Below, in pieces: positions 11,688 to 22,785 of a stretch of 64,000 bases of DNA. This DNA comes from Eublepharis macularius. Lineage: Eukaryota; Chordata; Lepidosauria; Squamata; Eublepharidae. The stretch lies in contig NC_072806.1 in NCBI RefSeq assembly GCF_028583425.1, positions 30,984,001 through 31,048,000 on the forward strand, given 5' to 3'. Made by a program: the position numbers and the translations under genes. Position 1 is the first letter of the stretch. Every line of letters begins with the position of its first letter. The notes beneath the pieces were generated by a model. That model was not told the origin of the DNA and did not search any database. It saw only the letters and a program-made list of their open reading frames with translations.

Positions 11688-12060
11688 TGGTTGCCAACCC
11701 TCCTGGAGATCCCCACAAATTACAACTGATCTCCAAATGACAGATTTTAACATTCTCCAAGACATGGAGGCTTCTTAGGCTGGCCTATGTGGAATTATAC
11801 CCCACATAGGTACTACCTGACAATTGATGTCAACCAACCTAGAGAACTCTGAGTTACAAATGACTTTCAAATGACAAGTTTAAATTATCTCAAACAGAAT
11901 GGTGGCTTTGGAGTGTGGCTCCTGTGGAATTATACCCCACTGAGGACCCTCCATATTATGATTGCCGTACCTGGAGATCTCCCTCCATTTCAGCTGAACT
12001 TCATATGTCCTATTTTACCTAAATTGGAGACAATGGTGGTATTGAGTATTGGCAACTGAG
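11688..12060 (+). repeat. Decayed GGTTGCCAACC-type interspersed repeats
   Basis: GGTTGCCAACC, CTGGAGATC, ACAACTGATCTCC and GTGGAATTATACCCC occur in the order seen in the better copies at 20454-21173, 29946-30155 and 62103-62535. Two diverged, partly overlapping copies seem to be present. Confidence 0.55.
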
Positions 12061-12106
12061 TGTCTGAAGCACCTCCTTACAGTAGTTGCCAACTTGGGGT
12101 TACGGG

Positions 12107-12862
12107 GGGCTTATATTTTCACCACTTCCTTATTCAAAGCCATGTCTAATACAGGGTGCTTGGAGGGAGGCCACATTCGAGGCCTTAGGTCCAGAACCAG
12201 AGACTGGATCAGCACCATCACATGTCTTCTTGTAGGGGACAGTCTCTGGAGTTCAGGGGTGTGTGATTTGGGGTGATCCAAAGATTGTTTTCGGTTTCAG
12301 AGGGCTTATATTTTCCCCACTTCCATATTTAAAGCCATGTCTAATATAGGGTGCTTGGAAAGAGGCCACATTTGAGGCCTTAGGTCCAGAACCAGCGACT
12401 GGAGCAGCACCAGCACATGTCCTCTTGTAGGGGACAGTCTCTGGAGTTCAGGGGTGTGTGATTTGGGGTGATCCAAAGATTGTTTTGGGTTTCAGAGGGC
12501 TTATATTTTCACCGCTTCCTTATTCAAAGCCATGTCTAATACTGGGTGCTTGGAGAGAGGCCACATTCGCGGCCTTAGGTCCAGAACCAGAGACTGGATC
12601 AGCACCAGCACATGTCCTCTTGTCGGGGACAGTCTCTGAAGTTCAGGGGTGCGTGATTTGGAGTAATCCAAAGATTTTTTTGGGTTTCAGAGGGCTTATA
12701 TTTTCACCGCTTCCTTATTCAAAGCCATGTCTAATACAGGGTGCTTGGAAAGAGGCCACATTTGAGGCCTTAGGTCCAGAACCAGAGACTGGATCAGCAC
12801 CAGCACATGTCCTCTTGTAGGGGACAGTCTCTGGAGTTCAGATCTGTGTGATTTGGGGTGCT
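12107..12862. repeat. Tandem array, 195-bp period, about 3.9 copies
   Basis: The landmark TTATATTTTC recurs at 12111, 12306, 12501 and 12696, exactly 195 bp apart each time. Units differ by scattered point changes only, with no length change. The stretch downstream (to about 13155) ends in AATAAGGAAC-like short repeats and may be part of the same element. No coding role is evident, although some units stay open by chance. Confidence 0.9.
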
Positions 12863-13171
12863 CAAAAGTTTTTTTCTGCTGCAGCTGCCGCCCCTTTCTT
12901 CTTATTGAATTGTTCTGGGGGGATCCTATTTTGAAGCTGTTTACTCAAGATCTGGGTTTTGTAGGACGACCCAGTATAGGTCCCCTTAGAGTGCTGAGTC
13001 TTATTAATATGGAGGTGTATAATATGTGCCCCTGCAAACTTCATTTTGGAGTTGTAGCTTTTCAGTTTCCCACAATATTTTTCTTTGGCTTTGCCGCTTT
13101 ACGAATAACGAATAAGGAATAAGGAACTGAGAATAAGGAACTGGGAACGGGGAACCAACTTCAGCTTCGTC
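12863..13171. other. Unassigned sequence ending in AATAAGGAAC-type short repeats
   Basis: The segment follows the 195-bp array and holds no gene. Positions 13095-13155 are built of short related blocks (AATAAGGAA, AACTGAGAATAAGG, GGGAACGGGG). It could be the tail of the element that carries the array. Confidence 0.35.
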
Positions 13172-13382
13172 TAGTTGGACACTTGTCAGCTTCCCTCAAG
13201 TTTTGATGGGAAATGTAGGCAGCTTGGCGGAATGTTGGACAAGTGACAGTTGAAAAGTCCATTGGACAGCAGTCGGAGAGCCAAGCTGCAAGACCAGGAT
13301 GCCTACATTTCCCATCAAAACTTGAGGGAAGGTGACAAGTCTTCAACCCGTGTCAGGCGTCACTTGTAGTTTGGCCCTCATT
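13172..13382. mobile_element. MITE, CAAGTGAC family, second copy
   Basis: The same long inverted repeats as at 9906-10138, in opposite orientation. The left outermost terminal repeat present on the right (GTCACTTGTAGTTTGGCCCTC) is missing, so one end is lost. Confidence 0.7.
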
Positions 13383-14192
13383 CACTCCACCCACACTCTC
13401 AGTCATCAACCAATCATATCACTCCCTCATCCCTCTCTTTCACCCCCCCCCACTCTTCATCTATACCTCACCAAGCAATTACAGATACATGCATGCATAT
13501 ACTTAAAATCATTACAAGCCTGTTTTTTTTTGAAAAAATTTTTTATTGGGTTAGAATATTATTATTTTTACATTACATTCAATTTTCCCCAAATTTTTCA
13601 TTTCTAACCCCCTCCCTTTCCCCCCCTTTTATTGACTTCCAACAGCTTTCCCACCCTTTGTCCCTTTTCCCTTACTTCTATCAAATTCCTCTGTCTAAAA
13701 CAGATATACATTCTCCATTATATTAAGCAGTACATCTTTAACTACTTTTCTTTTTATACACCCAAACTGTACGTCTTTAGATAAACAATTTATCCCATTT
13801 TCCAGTTTTGAATATTTCTATATATCATAAACCTATATATCATAAACCATAAAAATCTTACATTTAAATCAAACAATTTGACTTGTTCTCTATATATTAC
13901 TCATTCTATCTTTTTATGGTAGTTCTATATAGCTCATCACATAGTCAATCAATTTGACTCTTCTGTACATTCAGTTTGGTGCATATAAATCTTATCAAAG
14001 AAAGAAAATATCGTTAGTTACTCAGTCCTCATATTTAAACCTTATCATTAATTATTTTCTATCAATATTCTATCTGTTAAGCTATACATATCTATATATA
14101 TATCAATCTATCAATCTAACTGCTTATAAATTCACATTTATCTCTTCCTCCCCCGGTAAAGTCACCCCTCTCTTTTATACTTTTATTATACT

Positions 14193-14935
14193 TCAGTAGT
14201 TCTCAAACTGCCACAGTTTTCCTCCCACCTCCCATTTCTTCTCCAGATATTGTTTCAGCTTCTCCCAGTCTGTGTTAAACTGCCCTGAGTCCAGATTTCT
14301 CAATTTTCTTGTCATCTTGTCCATTTCTGCCATGTACAGCAATTTGTAGATCCAATCTTCGATAGTTGGCACTTCTTGTACTTTCCATTTCTGCGCATAC
14401 AAAAGTCTAGCTGCTGCTGTCATATAAAATATCAACGTCCTATGATGGGCTGAAATTCCCTCCATTCCCAAGTTTAGCAGCAGGAGTTCTGGGTTCTTGT
14501 TTATTTGAAACTGTAAAATTTCACTCATTTCTCTTATTATTTCCCCCCAGTACTGCCTAGCTACCTCACACGACCACCACATGTGATAGAGGGAGCCCTC
14601 ATGTTTCTTACATTTCCAGCATTTATTAGAAGTATTCAAGTTCCCTAGCGCAATCTTCTTTGGTGTCATGTACCAACGATAAATCATTTTGTAAATGTTC
14701 TCTTTAATATTAGTACATGTCGTTATCTTCATTGTAGTTTTCCACAAGTATTCCCATGCCTCCATTGTTATTTCTTTGTTGAAATTTATAGCCCATTTCA
14801 CCATCTGTGTTTTAACTATCTCATCCTCAGTATACCATTTCAACAGTACTTGGTATACCTTGGATACTCTTTTCTTGTCTTCTTTAAGAAGGGTCTGCTC
14901 TAGTTCCGAGTTCTCTGTTCGCATGCCCCCCCTTT
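14193..14935 (-). pseudogene. L1 ORF2, C-terminal part with Cys-rich motif
   Basis: The open frame extends to 14987, but homologous sequence begins at about 14935. It includes LLKWYTEDEIVKTQMVKWA, the MIYRWYMTPKK block, and the Cys/His motif CWKCKKHEGSLYHMWWSC, typical of the L1 ORF2p C-terminus. The 24922-26250 L1 carries the corresponding region at clearly lower identity, so two L1 subfamilies are represented in the window. Confidence 0.9.
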
Positions 14936-16629
14936 GCAGAGTCCGAATTATATAAGTCTCTAATCTGTCTATACTGGAACCAATCATAGTTAGGTGATAG
15001 TTCCTCTTGCGTCTTTATTCTAAGTTTAGATACTTCAGTTTTAGTTATTTCTTTGTACGTTAAACATTGTTGTTCATTATCAACAGCTCTCGGATCTATC
15101 ACCTCGTATGGAACCACCCACAAGGGGGTTCCTTCTTGTAGGTAAATTCTATACTTCTTCCAGATTGTATATAAACTTCTCCTTACAAAATGATGCAGGA
15201 ACATCGAGTTGACCTTTACTTTGTCATGCCATAGGTATGCGTGCCATCCAAAAAAATTTTTATATCCCTCTAGGGCTAATAGTTTCTTATTCTTTAATGT
15301 CATCCACTCTTTTAACCAAACTAGGCAGATTGCATCATGATAAAGTCTCAGGTTGGGCAGTTGCATTCCGCCTCTTTCCTTTGCATCTTGTAGAACTTTT
15401 ACTTTCACTCGAGGCTTCTTGCCTGCCCAAACAAAATCTGATATTTTCCTCTGCCATTTTTCAAATTGTTTAGAGTCTCTGATGATTGGTATTGTCTGTA
15501 GCAAAAACATTACTCTTGGTAACACATTCATCTTAACTGCTGCAATCCTGCCCAGCCATGACAAGTTCAATCTATTCCATTTGATCAAATCTCTCTCTAT
15601 CTGAGTCCATAGTTTTTCATAATTATTCTTGAACAAATCTATATTTTTTGCAGTCAGATCAATTCCCAAATATTTCACCTTACTTGTTACTTCACAATCC
15701 GTTGTTTCCATTAACAATTGTTGTTTCTGCTTAGTCATGTTTTTGCATAATATCTTTGACTTCTTTTTGTTAATGAAGAAACCTGCCAAGTCTCCAAACT
15801 CCTTAATCTTATCTATCACTTTTGGCATGTTCTCCAGTGGGTCTTCTACAATTAACATTATGTCATCCGCAAATGCTCTGACCTTATATGAATAGTCCTT
15901 TATTTTTATTCCTCGAATTTCCTCATCTTGTCGTATTTGTATCATCAGAATCTCCAATACTAAAATGAACAACAATGGAGATAACGGGCAACCTTGTCTT
16001 GTTCCTTTACTAATCGTCAATTTCTTGGTCAATTCATCATTCACTACAATTGCTGCAGTCTGGTCTCTATAAATTTCCTTAATTGCTCTGATGAATCTTT
16101 CTCCCAATTGTAGCTTTTCCATAGTGGCAAACATAAAGTCCCAGTTTAAATTGTCAAACGCTTTTTCAGCGTCTACAAAGAAGAAACCAACCTCTTTGTC
16201 ACAACGCTTGTCATAATATTCAATAGCATTAATCACTGTCCTTAAATTGTCTCTTATTTGTCTGTCTGGCAAAAAGCCTGCTTGTTCCTCCTCTATGACT
16301 TCCGAGAGCCACCCCTTCAATCTCTCCGCCAATATCTTCGCAAAAATTTTATAGTCATTGTTAAGTAGTGATATAGGTCTGTAATTTTTCACGTTAGTCA
16401 GGTCTTGGCCCTCTTTTGGGATCAATGATATATTCGCTTCACTCCAAGTATCTGGAATCCCTTGATCCCTAAAAACTCCATTCATCACCTCTTTTAGGAA
16501 TGGTGCCAGTTCATTGGCCATTGTCTTATAAAATTTAGCCGTAAGTCCATCTGGCCCTGGCGCCTTTCCTAGATTTGCAGATTGTATTGCCTTGCTTATT
16601 TCCTCATCAGTTACTTCACTGTTCAACAT
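14884..16629 (-). pseudogene. L1 ORF2, reverse transcriptase part
   Basis: Contains KAPGPDGLTAKFYK, NYRPISLLNNDYKI, EEQAGFLPDRQ, FFFVDAEKAFDNLNW (motif A), GTRQGCPLSPLLF (motif B) and FADDIMLI (motif C, FADD as usual in L1), then the thumb (VKYLGIDL). All catalytic aspartates are present. The frame runs out at about 14930 near a run of seven C residues (RQIRDLYNSDSAKGG, after which the natural sequence resumes in another frame). The downstream C-terminal part is at 14193-14935. Confidence 0.92.
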
Positions 16630-17953
16630 TTCTCCAAGCTTCCGAGATTTCTGGAAGTTTGGTTTTCTCCAGATATGATGCTATTGATTCTTTGTTTACT
16701 TCTTTTTTATTATACAGCTTAGCATAGAATTTATAAAAGGCTCTACTAATGGTAGTCTGCTCCAAGTGCGTTTTATTTTCTTCACAGATTTTATTTATTA
16801 TTTTCTTTTCCCTTTTCTTCTTCAATTGCCATGCCAAATATTTCCCAGGTTTATTAGCACCCTCAAACATTTTTTGGTTCAGTCTTTTAAGGTTCCACTC
16901 CAATTCTTTGTTACTCATTGCTGTTAGCTGTTCTTGAAGAATTTTAATTTCCTGGTATACTTTCTTTTTCCCTGGTCTCTTTTTTAACTGTGTTTCTTTG
17001 GCTTTTATTTTCTCCTCAATCTCTTGTCTTTTCTCCTCTTTCTTTTTTCTTGCTCTGCCATTTAAGTCCATTAGTATGCCCCTTACAACCGCCTTGTACG
17101 CATCCCAAACTTTGTTGGTTGGTACTTCTTTATTCACGTTGTATTGTATAAAAAACTTTGTCTCTCTTCTCAATATTTCCATATTCTCTCTTTCCTGTAA
17201 CAAATCCTCATTTATTCTCCAGGCTTTCCTTTTTCTCCTTTTTCCAAATTTCCACATAATTGGGTTGTGATCTGAGCCTACCATCGGCATTATTTCTACC
17301 TCCTTAGTCCATAGCGCTAAGTCTTTTGAGGCCCAGATCATATCGATTCTTGATAATGTAAAATGCCTTGCAGAATAAAAAGTAAACTGTCTACTTTTAG
17401 GATATTCTCTCCTCCATACATCTTCGAGAGTCTCTTGTTGAATCAACTCAAAAAAGAGCTTTGGCAATAGTCCTCTTTTCTTTTGTGCTGTTGTAGTCTT
17501 TTTGTCTAGTTCCAAGTCTGTCACTCCATTGAAGTCTCCAGCAAGAATTATCTGGTCATATGCAAGATCGTCTAAATGCTTCCTTAAATCCTCAAAGAAG
17601 CTTTCCTTTGCACCATTAGGTGCATAAAGTCCGACTACCAACACTCTCTTTAAATTCCAATTGCATTCCACTGCTACAAATCTAGCTTCCACATCTCTCA
17701 TAACAAATTTTGGCTGTAGCTCCTCTTTTATGTACAACACCACTCCTCTTTTTTTCTTGTTGGAGGCCGCTACAAATTCTTTGCCCAATTTTCCAGATTT
17801 TAAATATTTTACATCCTGTTTTCTAATATGGGTCTCTTGCAAACAAACAATATCACATTTTTGTTTTAGTAGCCAATGAAAAATATTTTTCCTCTTATTC
17901 GGTGAGTTTAGTCCATTTACATTCCAAGATAATACTTTACACTCCATATTCAT
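16616..17953 (-). pseudogene. L1 ORF2, endonuclease part
   Basis: The frame starts at the ATGA overlap with ORF1. All blocks of an APE-type endonuclease are visible in order: SWNVNGL (about residue 9), QETHI (about 40), GDFN (about 140), SRIDMIWA (about 208) and SDHNPI (about 230). After these comes a basic, lysine-rich linker. The enzyme would nick target DNA at T/A-rich sites to prime reverse transcription. A frame shift near 16620 separates it from the RT frame (14884-16629), so no full ORF2p can be made. Confidence 0.92.
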
Positions 17954-18744
17954 AGTTTTGTTGGTAAGTCTTTTTCATTGTCCTTAATAAATCGCTCCAT
18001 CTCTCGCTCAGATCTGATGCGTTTTTTTGCCCCTCCAAACTCAAAGGACACTCCTTCCGGTAGCTCCCATCTGTACCTGATATTCATGTCCTTCAAAATC
18101 TGAATTAGCACTTTATATTTTTTCCGGTCCAATAACACTGATCTGGGCAGTTCCTTCATTATAATGATCGTCTTGCCATCAATCTCCAATGGATCTTGAA
18201 ACTGTTTTGTCACAATCCTCTCTTTCATGTTTCTAGTTGTAAACTGCACAATCACATCCCTTGGTAATTTCCTTTGGGTTGCAATTCTCGAGTTCACACG
18301 GTACGCCACATCTAGGATAGCCACAACTTCCTCCTCCTCCTTCCCCAGGTATTCAGCCAACACCTCAGTCATCTGTTCTTGCGCTGACTTCCCTTCCACT
18401 TCTGACAGGCCACGAAAGCGAAGCTGCTTCTCCATGTGTTTAGTTTCTGCAACTGACATCCTCCCCTTCACCAATCTCATCTCTGTTTGTTGCGTGTCTA
18501 TTAAATTCTCCATCGCGTCTTCTACTGTTTTAACTCTCTGCTGCGTTCCTTGTAATTCACTACGAATCGTTTCCATACCTTTTTTCACTTCTGACAGCTC
18601 CGACTTTACTGTCTGTGTAACCTCTTTAACCTCCTTAATAAGCTCCAATTTCGTGTCCTTAAGTTCTTTAAGCATATCTACAAGTTTTTTGTCCAGATTT
18701 TTATCCAGATTTTCTATTGCCGATTGCCACTCTTTTTTCGACAT
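17950..18744 (-). CDS. L1 ORF1 protein
   Basis: 264 codons, intact. Residues about 1-105 form a charged heptad-rich coiled coil (trimerisation in this family). Residues about 110-190 look like the RRM domain (KQLRFRGL and a later RDVIVQF). Residues about 195-264 are the basic C-terminal domain (ITKELPRSVLL-like block and RYRWELPEG). In L1 the protein binds the element's RNA as a trimer and chaperones it in the cytoplasmic RNP. The stop overlaps the ORF2 start as ATGA (17950-17953), which suits termination-reinitiation. It is the only fully intact frame of this L1. Confidence 0.92.
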   Translation of the reverse strand: MSKKEWQSAIENLDKNLDKKLVDMLKELKDTKLELIKEVKEVTQTVKSELSEVKKGMETIRSELQGTQQRVKTVEDAMENLIDTQQTEMRLVKGRMSVAETKHMEKQLRFRGLSEVEGKSAQEQMTEVLAEYLGKEEEEVVAILDVAYRVNSRIATQRKLPRDVIVQFTTRNMKERIVTKQFQDPLEIDGKTIIIMKELPRSVLLDRKKYKVLIQILKDMNIRYRWELPEGVSFEFGGAKKRIRSEREMERFIKDNEKDLPTKL

Positions 18745-19656
18745 CGTGGGGCTTGCTTTAGCTCGCTCCCACGAATCTGCTCTCTTCCTTAGCTCCGTGG
18801 CGTAAAATTAAACGTTTTTCTTTTTTCAAATGTCCCAATCTTTGCCAAAATTAAATTTTAAAGTGTCCAAAATGTCGGGCGTCTTTTCTCTATGGTTTCT
18901 CTATGTTGTTGTAATCCAAAATGGCCTACTTCCTCTTCCGCTGAAGCCGCGACCCTTCCCCTTTCAAAAATGGCGATTCCCTACTTCCTGTCCTTCGGCA
19001 AGGGCCGCTTCTCTCCAGCCACTCTATTGTTGTTACGCACTTCCTGTCTCCCGTCTTCCCACAGCAGGTCTCGCGATGGTGTCTTTTTCCCACAGCTCCA
19101 AAACCACAGGTATTCAAAACAATAGTCCGATTTCTTTGATAACTTCTTTAAACTTAGTCTCTTTTAAAATACAACTCCTGCCGAGTCTTCACCTCCTTTT
19201 CACTAGTCTGTTGCAGTTTAAAAATCTACTTTCTTTCCTCTCTGTTTTTGTCAATCTGTCCCGTATCAAAAGATAGCGATCTTTACCTTCTCTTCACTTT
19301 TCTCGGGTTGTAATCGCTGTTTCGATCTTAAATTCTCCTCTCAGCTTCCTTTCCCAATCGAAGCTTGGGTATGTAGGTCTTATGCCAGCCGAATTGGCCC
19401 CAAAACTGCCGCAGAGATCATAGCCGACCCGTCGCAAGGTGGGACCTCAAGTATCGGGGGGAGACTCATTGGGCAGAGCCCCCCCTCGTCCGAGATCTAG
19501 CTCACCCTAGGGTCTTGAGCATTCTTTGCCTGCTCCCCGCCTGAGAGCAGTCGGCCGCGGGCTATTTTCACCCCTCCGGCCGATTAAAACGGCAGTCCGG
19601 TCAGCTCCGCGAATGGAGCTGCGTTAGACCTCCATGAATCCCAAACCGGAAGTCCC
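18745..19656 (-). promoter_or_regulatory. L1 5' UTR / internal promoter region
   Basis: About 910 bp between the start of the element and ORF1. The outer 300 bp (19360-19656) is GC- and CpG-rich (GGCCGCGGGC, CCGCGAATGG) in contrast to its AT-rich surroundings, as expected for an internal pol II promoter of a complete L1. Specific factor sites cannot be assigned by eye. Confidence 0.6.
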
Positions 19657-19676
19657 AAAATCATTACAAGCCTGTT

Positions 19677-20453
19677 GAAGGCTTGTTGCTTTAGACAAGA
19701 AAGAAATGGATGTCCTTGATAGCTCAAGTACCTCATGCTATGATAGGAATGGAGAAATGAGCATTCTTGCTATCTATCTATAAGATGGAGAAAGATACTG
19801 AAATCCCTCCTTCTTGGAGGTTAAACAAAGAAGCAGGAAGAGGAGGAGTTAGCTAGAAGGAAGGAGGTCTCCTCTGAGAGTAGCCACCTGGGTAAACAAA
19901 GAGAGAATAACAGAACAGGCAAGAGGAAGGAAACAAAAGGAACTGACCTATCCACCTTGCTGGCTGTACTGCCCCCTCTGGAGTACTGGCGTGCTGTACC
20001 AAGAGACATTGTACTGTACAGTCCTTCGCTTCCAACATCTGCCTTTTGCTCCATTTAGAAACTTAAGTGCAGCTTGATTTCCCCACAGAGCAAATATAAG
20101 TTGGTGGGGGGAGGCTGAAGCACCTTCCTCCAAGTGGTGTGGTGAGAATATGGCCACTGGGTGCCTGTGGCACACAAAAAAACTTCCAGAGCATGTGCAA
20201 AACAAAATCTTGTGGTGGCTACAAGCTCTTTGAGAATCAGCCCTGTGTCTTACTGCTGTTCTTTCTGTTGCTTTTTATTGCTAGTTTTTAAATTGCTGGT
20301 GCGTTTTTTTCCCTTTACACTTTGAGCACCCGCGTTATGACAGAAAGGTAGCATGTGTATTTTTTCAAAATAAAAATATCCTCCAGCATTTCACAGGTGG
20401 AAATAGAGACACGCCTGTATTTGTCTTCTGCTCTTGCCCCAAGCATCACGGCA
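19677..20453. other. Unassigned sequence
   Basis: Purine-rich around 19800-19940, with three overlapping short minus-strand frames lacking any domain. It was the pre-existing neighbour of the L1 target. I recognise no gene or repeat. Confidence 0.3.
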
Positions 20454-20478
20454 CAAGGTACCCCAGCCTCCAGGTAGT

Positions 20479-20951
20479 ATCAAGAAGTAGAAAACCCCAC
20501 CAGGGCAACAGTTGTATCAAACGATTTACTTCAAATATTTAAAGTGGCAAGTGCTCAATTAATAACAAGTAAGGACAGTTCATCAATATCAGTCTTACAA
20601 AAATATTGCATAGATACATACAGTTGATACAATTGACATAATCAATGATTCCAATACGCCCCCTTAGTACATTCAGGCAGAACTAGGGTAATGACTCCAG
20701 GACCAAAAGGTAAGTGCTGGAAAAGTCCTTGGAAATAATCTTTCTTGATATTTCTTTTTGTAGTTCTCTTTAGTAATCCACAGTTGACTTGACGGACAGA
20801 TGAAGACCCAAAAACGATGCCTAAAGTGGGGCTGGCTATCTAGAATGCAGATTTCGTCCCACGGACTTCCTCAGGGGCGTGTCTATGGTCCACTGTGTCA
20901 TCTATTATTCATTCATGATAGCCGGAGGATGACGCTGATGAAATCTTATCT
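20479..20951 (-). mobile_element. Penelope-like fragment (family C) with 14-bp TSD
   Basis: A 473-bp insertion bounded by AGCCTCCAGGTAGT at 20465-20478 and 20952-20965. The minus strand carries a strong hammerhead core (20852-20874). No coding frame is preserved. The assignment to PLEs rests on the hammerhead and on the shared CTGAGGAAGTC block with the palindromic element at 45.7-46.4 kb. Confidence 0.7.
20852..20874 (-). ncRNA. Hammerhead ribozyme core (PLE family C)
   Basis: CTGAGGA, then A, stem II GTCC/GGAC with a GTG loop, then GAAA. All invariant core positions are present. A possible stem III (TCT with AGA, 7-nt loop) precedes TA, which would be the cleavage site. Confidence 0.65.
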
Positions 20952-21507
20952 AGCCTCCAGGTAGTGGCTGGAGATCTCTCGGAATTGCAACTGGTCTCCA
21001 GGCCACAGACATCAGTTCACCTGGAGAAAATGGCTACTTTAGGGGGTGGACTCTATGGAATTATGCCATGCCAAGGTCCTTTCCCTCCCCAAACCCCACT
21101 TTCTCCAGGTTTCTCCAGGTTTCACCCCCCCAAATCTCCAGGAATTTCCCAACTTGGCGCTGGCAACCCTATACCCCATACGTCATTATGACCACAGCTC
21201 CAAATGCATTGCATTTCCACATGCCATTTTCCATGAACAATAAGGGCCGGTAATATGCTTAAAACATAAAAGCGGAAATTTTGAAGAAGTTGAATTCGGC
21301 AGAATCTAAACCTGTCTGAGCATACTACACTGGTGCTTCCTACAGTAACTTCTGATGGTCTTTCAAGGACAAGTCAGTGATGTAGGCCTGAGCAGTATGT
21401 ACCCAAGGCACTCTGACCAAGTTCCAGTAGGGTCTGCAGGTGTAAACAATAATTTCCTTCTCCAGAAAAAGCACACCATGCCTGTACCATATAATGGCCA
21501 AATGCCC

Positions 21508-21551
21508 CCAAATCTCCAGGAATTTCCCGTCCTGGAACTGGCAACCCTACA
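21508..21551 (+). repeat. 3' end of a GGTTGCCA-type repeat
   Basis: Matches the last 44 bp of the copy at 20454-21173 (CCAAATCTCCAGGAATTTCCC then CTGGCAACCCTA). Confidence 0.6.
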
Positions 21552-21989
21552 TAGCCAGCTGTCATTCTCTCTAAATATACAGTACCATCCTCCTAAGCAT
21601 ATTTTGCAGAGTAGCTCTGGTGGAAAACCAATTTTAGTCTAGAAGTGCTGATAAGGACAGAGATCAATGAATCTTTCATATTTTCTTTTTATGCGTTTAT
21701 ATTTTTTGTCAGTGATTTTATTTCTTTCCCTTTCAACCTTGTTTGTATTGATTTGTTTGTATTCTGTATGCAAAACACATGGTTCTTTTATATGCAATTT
21801 ATACAGGGTATAATGCAGATTTATTGACACAAAGATAATGTTGAAAAATGCATGTATTTGGAGGGGGGGGCGCTCAGTGCAAAGAAGAGAAACTACGCAA
21901 ACACAAATCACATACTCGGGAGAAGCAAAACTGAAACGAGGCCCAGAAGCAGCAAGGATGAGAAATTTAAAATCTCCCCTCAATAAAGG

Positions 21990-22212
21990 CCGTTACCACA
22001 CGTCTTACCTGCCTGCGGAACATCGCGTGAAAGACCTGGAAGAAGCGTCTTCTCGCGCGAAATCGTGCCAGGAAGATGCTATTATCTGGGAGTTTCACGC
22101 GATTTCGCGCAAAACTCCCAGATAACAGCGTCTTCCTGGTGTGATTTCGCGCAAGAAGACGCTTCTTCCAGGTCTTTTGTGCAATGTTCTGCAGGCAGGT
22201 AAGATGTGTTGA
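21990..22212. mobile_element. CpG-rich palindromic MITE
   Basis: Inverted arms of about 100 bp from TCTTACCTGCCTGC to the centre near 22104, rich in CGCG and TTTCGCGC. The outer ends (ACACGTCTTACCTG / CAGGTAAGATGTGT) pair. A second, truncated relative is recognisable near 55350-55435. No TSD is certain. Confidence 0.7.
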
Positions 22213-22337
22213 AACAACCAAGGACTGCGCTGGGGTTATACCTCCTAGGTACTTTGGAGCGCAAAGGAGGCCATTCAAGATTCAAATTCCACCATCAATT
22301 CCGAAATTTTTCTGAAATTAAATACCTTTATTGGCAT

Positions 22338-22785
22338 AAGGGCTCATTTCGAGGGGGAACGCACAGGAACGCAGCTCCAGCAGTTCCCCAAAGAGGTCAC
22401 ATGACAGGTGGCCCCGCCCACCTGACTCTTGGCCATTTTGGGCCCGTTTTGGCCTGGATTGGGGCCGAAACAGCCTGGATCAGGCCTCTGACAGGTGGTG
22501 GATCATTCTCCCACTCATCAGCAGCCCGATCCTGAACATTTTGGGCCCCTTTTCAGCCATTTTCAGCCCCTTTTTGCCATTTTGGGCCCAATTTTGGCCC
22601 TGAATGGCCAGGATTGGGTCCAAAACAGCCAGAATAGGTGATGTCAGGGGGTGTGGCATATGCAAATCAGTTATACTAATGGCACACTTCCGGTGATGGC
22701 AAGAGGCGTGGCATATGCTAATGAGTTATGCTAATGAGTTGTTCTAATGAGTTCCTCCAGCTCTTTTTCTATGAAATGACCCCTG
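22338..22785 (+). mobile_element. hAT-type MITE, AGGGCTCATTT family
   Basis: About 448 bp, ending in GAAATGACCCCTG, with repeated blocks CCATTTTGGGCCC. The first base is A where sister copies have C, and the flanks do not match as a TSD. It seems to lie in the AT-rich 3' tail (TTATTGGCATA) of the LINE fragment at 22786-23310. Sister copies at 26434, 44536 and 50427 have perfect 8-bp TSDs. Confidence 0.8.

Larger units (their letters stand above)
13525..19656 (-). mobile_element. Near full-length L1 retrotransposon with 20-bp TSD
   Basis: About 6.13 kb on the minus strand: a GC- and CpG-rich 5' UTR (about 18745-19656), ORF1, ORF2, a 3' UTR and a poly(A) tail seen as poly(T) at 13525-13532. 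A 20-bp TSD, AAAATCATTACAAGCCTGTT, lies at 13505-13524 and 19657-19676, the junction bases being shared with the tail. The 5' end begins GGGACTTCCGG, which suggests a complete 5' terminus. Only two frame breaks are seen, both in ORF2 (near 16620 and near 14930), so the insertion is recent but this copy is probably inactive. Confidence 0.95.
20454..21173 (+). repeat. GGTTGCCA-type repeat split by a PLE-like insertion
   Basis: The first about 25 bp are at 20454-20478 and the remainder at 20952-21173, ending in CTGGCAACCCTA. The ends are imperfect inverted repeats (AGGGTTGCCA / TGGCAACCCT), which suits a non-autonomous DNA element, though a SINE is not excluded. Confidence 0.65.

Noticed and set aside
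11271-11760. Overlapping frames of 152 and 93 codons on opposite strands
   Set aside because: Composition-driven; no motif, no splice sites, and they run into repeat sequence.
12107-12862. CRISPR-like array
   Set aside because: The period is 195 bp with no short repeat/spacer pattern, and the genome is eukaryotic.
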